In this document: in pieces, positions 63,154-64,000 of the stretch
Numbering within the stretch: the stretch's first letter is position 1
Layout of the letters: each line of letters starts with the position of its first letter
Assembly (NCBI RefSeq): GCF_024734075.1
Contig: NZ_CP102850.1
Location: forward strand, 4,650,001-4,714,000
DNA from: Gordonia mangrovi
Lineage (GTDB): Bacteria > Actinomycetota > Actinomycetes > Mycobacteriales > Mycobacteriaceae
Length of the DNA: 64,000 nucleotides
Reading direction: 5' to 3'
Notes under the pieces: model-generated
The model's input: only the letters and a program-made list of their open reading frames with translations
What the model was told of the DNA's origin: nothing
Database searches by the model: none
Translations under genes and position numbers: made by a program

Positions 63154-64000
63154 TCAGCTCGGGCAGCCGCGGTCGGTGGGCGGACCGAGCGGCTCGTCGC
63201 CGAGATACGTCGCCACGATGTCGGCGGCGCAGGCACTGCGGGCGAGGACGGAATATCCCAGGCCGTCCCAGCTCACCGTCGTCGGCGTGGTGCCGGCCGT
63301 GATGAACAGACCGCCCAGCGCCTCGGCGCCCCCGCCGCCGTTGATCGGGTCGTTGGCGCCGTCGAGCAGGAGCGGATCGACCGGCAACGCGCTCGGCGGG
63401 TTCACCGGAGTCGAGGACGCCCAGCCGTTGCACCGCATCAGCGACAGGGCGCTGTCAGAGCCGGTGAGCGGGTTCTGTTTCGTCCAGGCGTCGATGAGTC
63501 CGGGAATCTCGTTCTGGCCGACGGGGCCGCTCACGTCGTTGCAGCGGGCGACCAGCTGACCGTCGGCGAGGCGCAGCGTGGCGGCACGGTCGGCCAGCGT
63601 CTGCAGCGCGCGGGTGTCGCCGCGGTTCGCGGCGGCGATGGCCGCAGCGGTCTCGGTCGTGGCGGCCGGCCGATCGGGAGCCAGCGCCACCGCGGTGGTG
63701 ATCGCCGACAGTGCCGCGGTGTCGGACAGCCCGCCGAGGTCCCCGGCGCGGCCCTTCGCGAGGACATCGGCGATGGTCGCCGTGCCGTCCGCGCCGAGTG
63801 GACACGACCCGTTGGCGTTGCATCGCTGGGTGAAGGTGCGCAGTGCGGCCTGCACCCCCGTCGCGCGGGCCGCCGCACGGTCGCGGGCATTCGCGCCGAA
63901 CGGGGTCGGTGTGTCGAGAATGATGCGTCCGGCCCGGCCGGAGAAGTTCCCGGCATAGGCGAGGACCACGTCGGAGCCCTCACCGACACCCACCAGCGCC
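63154..64000 (-). CDS. secreted alpha/beta hydrolase, tripeptidyl-aminopeptidase-like (N-terminal part missing)
   Basis: C-terminal 282 residues of a longer protein; the frame stays open at base 64000 (reading A-L-V-G-V-G-E-G). S33/TAP-type architecture: the post-nucleophile region RAGRIILDTPTPFG, an inserted helical cap with cysteine pairs (RCNANGSCPLG), LLLDGANDPINGG at the acid position, and a closing cysteine (RGCPS). The usual GHG/GHT histidine position reads GLGYSV. Probably exported, like homologous mycobacterial proteases, but the signal peptide and Ser are outside the window. Confidence 0.82.
   Translation of the reverse strand, partial: ALVGVGEGSDVVLAYAGNFSGRAGRIILDTPTPFGANARDRAAARATGVQAALRTFTQRCNANGSCPLGADGTATIADVLAKGRAGDLGGLSDTAALSAITTAVALAPDRPAATTETAAAIAAANRGDTRALQTLADRAATLRLADGQLVARCNDVSGPVGQNEIPGLIDAWTKQNPLTGSDSALSLMRCNGWASSTPVNPPSALPVDPLLLDGANDPINGGGGAEALGGLFITAGTTPTTVSWDGLGYSVLARSACAADIVATYLGDEPLGPPTDRGCPS

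Overview
High-GC actinobacterial chromosome segment, almost certainly Mycobacteriales. GTG starts are very common, and the window carries lineage markers: IdeR, SigA and SigB, a ChiZ-type LysM protein next to lexA, the arabinofuranosyltransferase AftC, HemQ-type haem synthesis, and the small families DUF3039, DUF4193, DUF3093, DUF3710 and DUF3159. A fructose PTS sits inside otherwise mycobacterium-like gene order, and the overall look is closest to Gordonia or a near relative (inference; no search was run). From memory, the order parallels the M. tuberculosis stretch from miaB (Rv2733c) to the region of aftC/Rv2672, with local insertions. This is core chromosome. I see no insertion sequence, prophage, CRISPR array, rRNA or tRNA gene.

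Layout. 1-8.4 kb: tRNA modification and core genes (miaB, membrane protein, thioesterase, DUF349 protein, dioxygenase-like protein, miaA, dapF, hflX). 8.4-14.7 kb: a complete fructose PTS (ptsH, fruA, fruK and a DeoR-type regulator, divergent from ptsI). 14.7-20.8 kb: lexA and chiZ, divergent around SOS boxes, then nrdR and hrpA. 20.9-27.4 kb: class III aminotransferase, DUF3516 helicase overlapping a PAC2 protein, a lipoprotein and a DUF4192 protein. 27.4-33.5 kb: ideR, a coupled acuC deacetylase / GNAT-acyl-CoA-synthetase pair, and sigB behind an ECF-type promoter. 33.6-39.6 kb: DUF3099, DUF3039, a YihY-like membrane protein, an SF2 helicase, a small zinc protein, and a TauE/SafE exporter preceded by a 26-codon leader peptide. 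39.6-47.7 kb: DUF952, sigA, ppgK, suhB, cei, DUF4193 (with a CRP-like site), DUF3093/dut on a shared divergent promoter, DUF3710 and an alpha/beta hydrolase. 47.8-52.5 kb: OB-fold and DUF3159 proteins, two TrkA-type RCK proteins and a KimA-like permease. 52.5-64 kb: RNA methyltransferase, dxs, DUF3000-rnd, hemE-hemY-hemQ, msrB coupled to aftC, and the 3' end of a secreted hydrolase.

Two themes stand out. First, about a dozen genes have a NANNNT (usually TANNNT) -10 hexamer exactly 6-7 nt before the start codon, so leaderless transcription is pervasive and often decides the start. Second, several small regulatory units are readable from sequence: SOS control of lexA/chiZ, an ECF promoter for sigB, a probable cysteine-type attenuator before tauE/safE, a CRP-like site placed -41.5 from a possible start before DUF4193, and an acetylase/deacetylase pair whose synthetase domain lacks the usual phospho-histidine motif. 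The DUF3516 helicase has no ATG, GTG or TTG that would give a complete protein.
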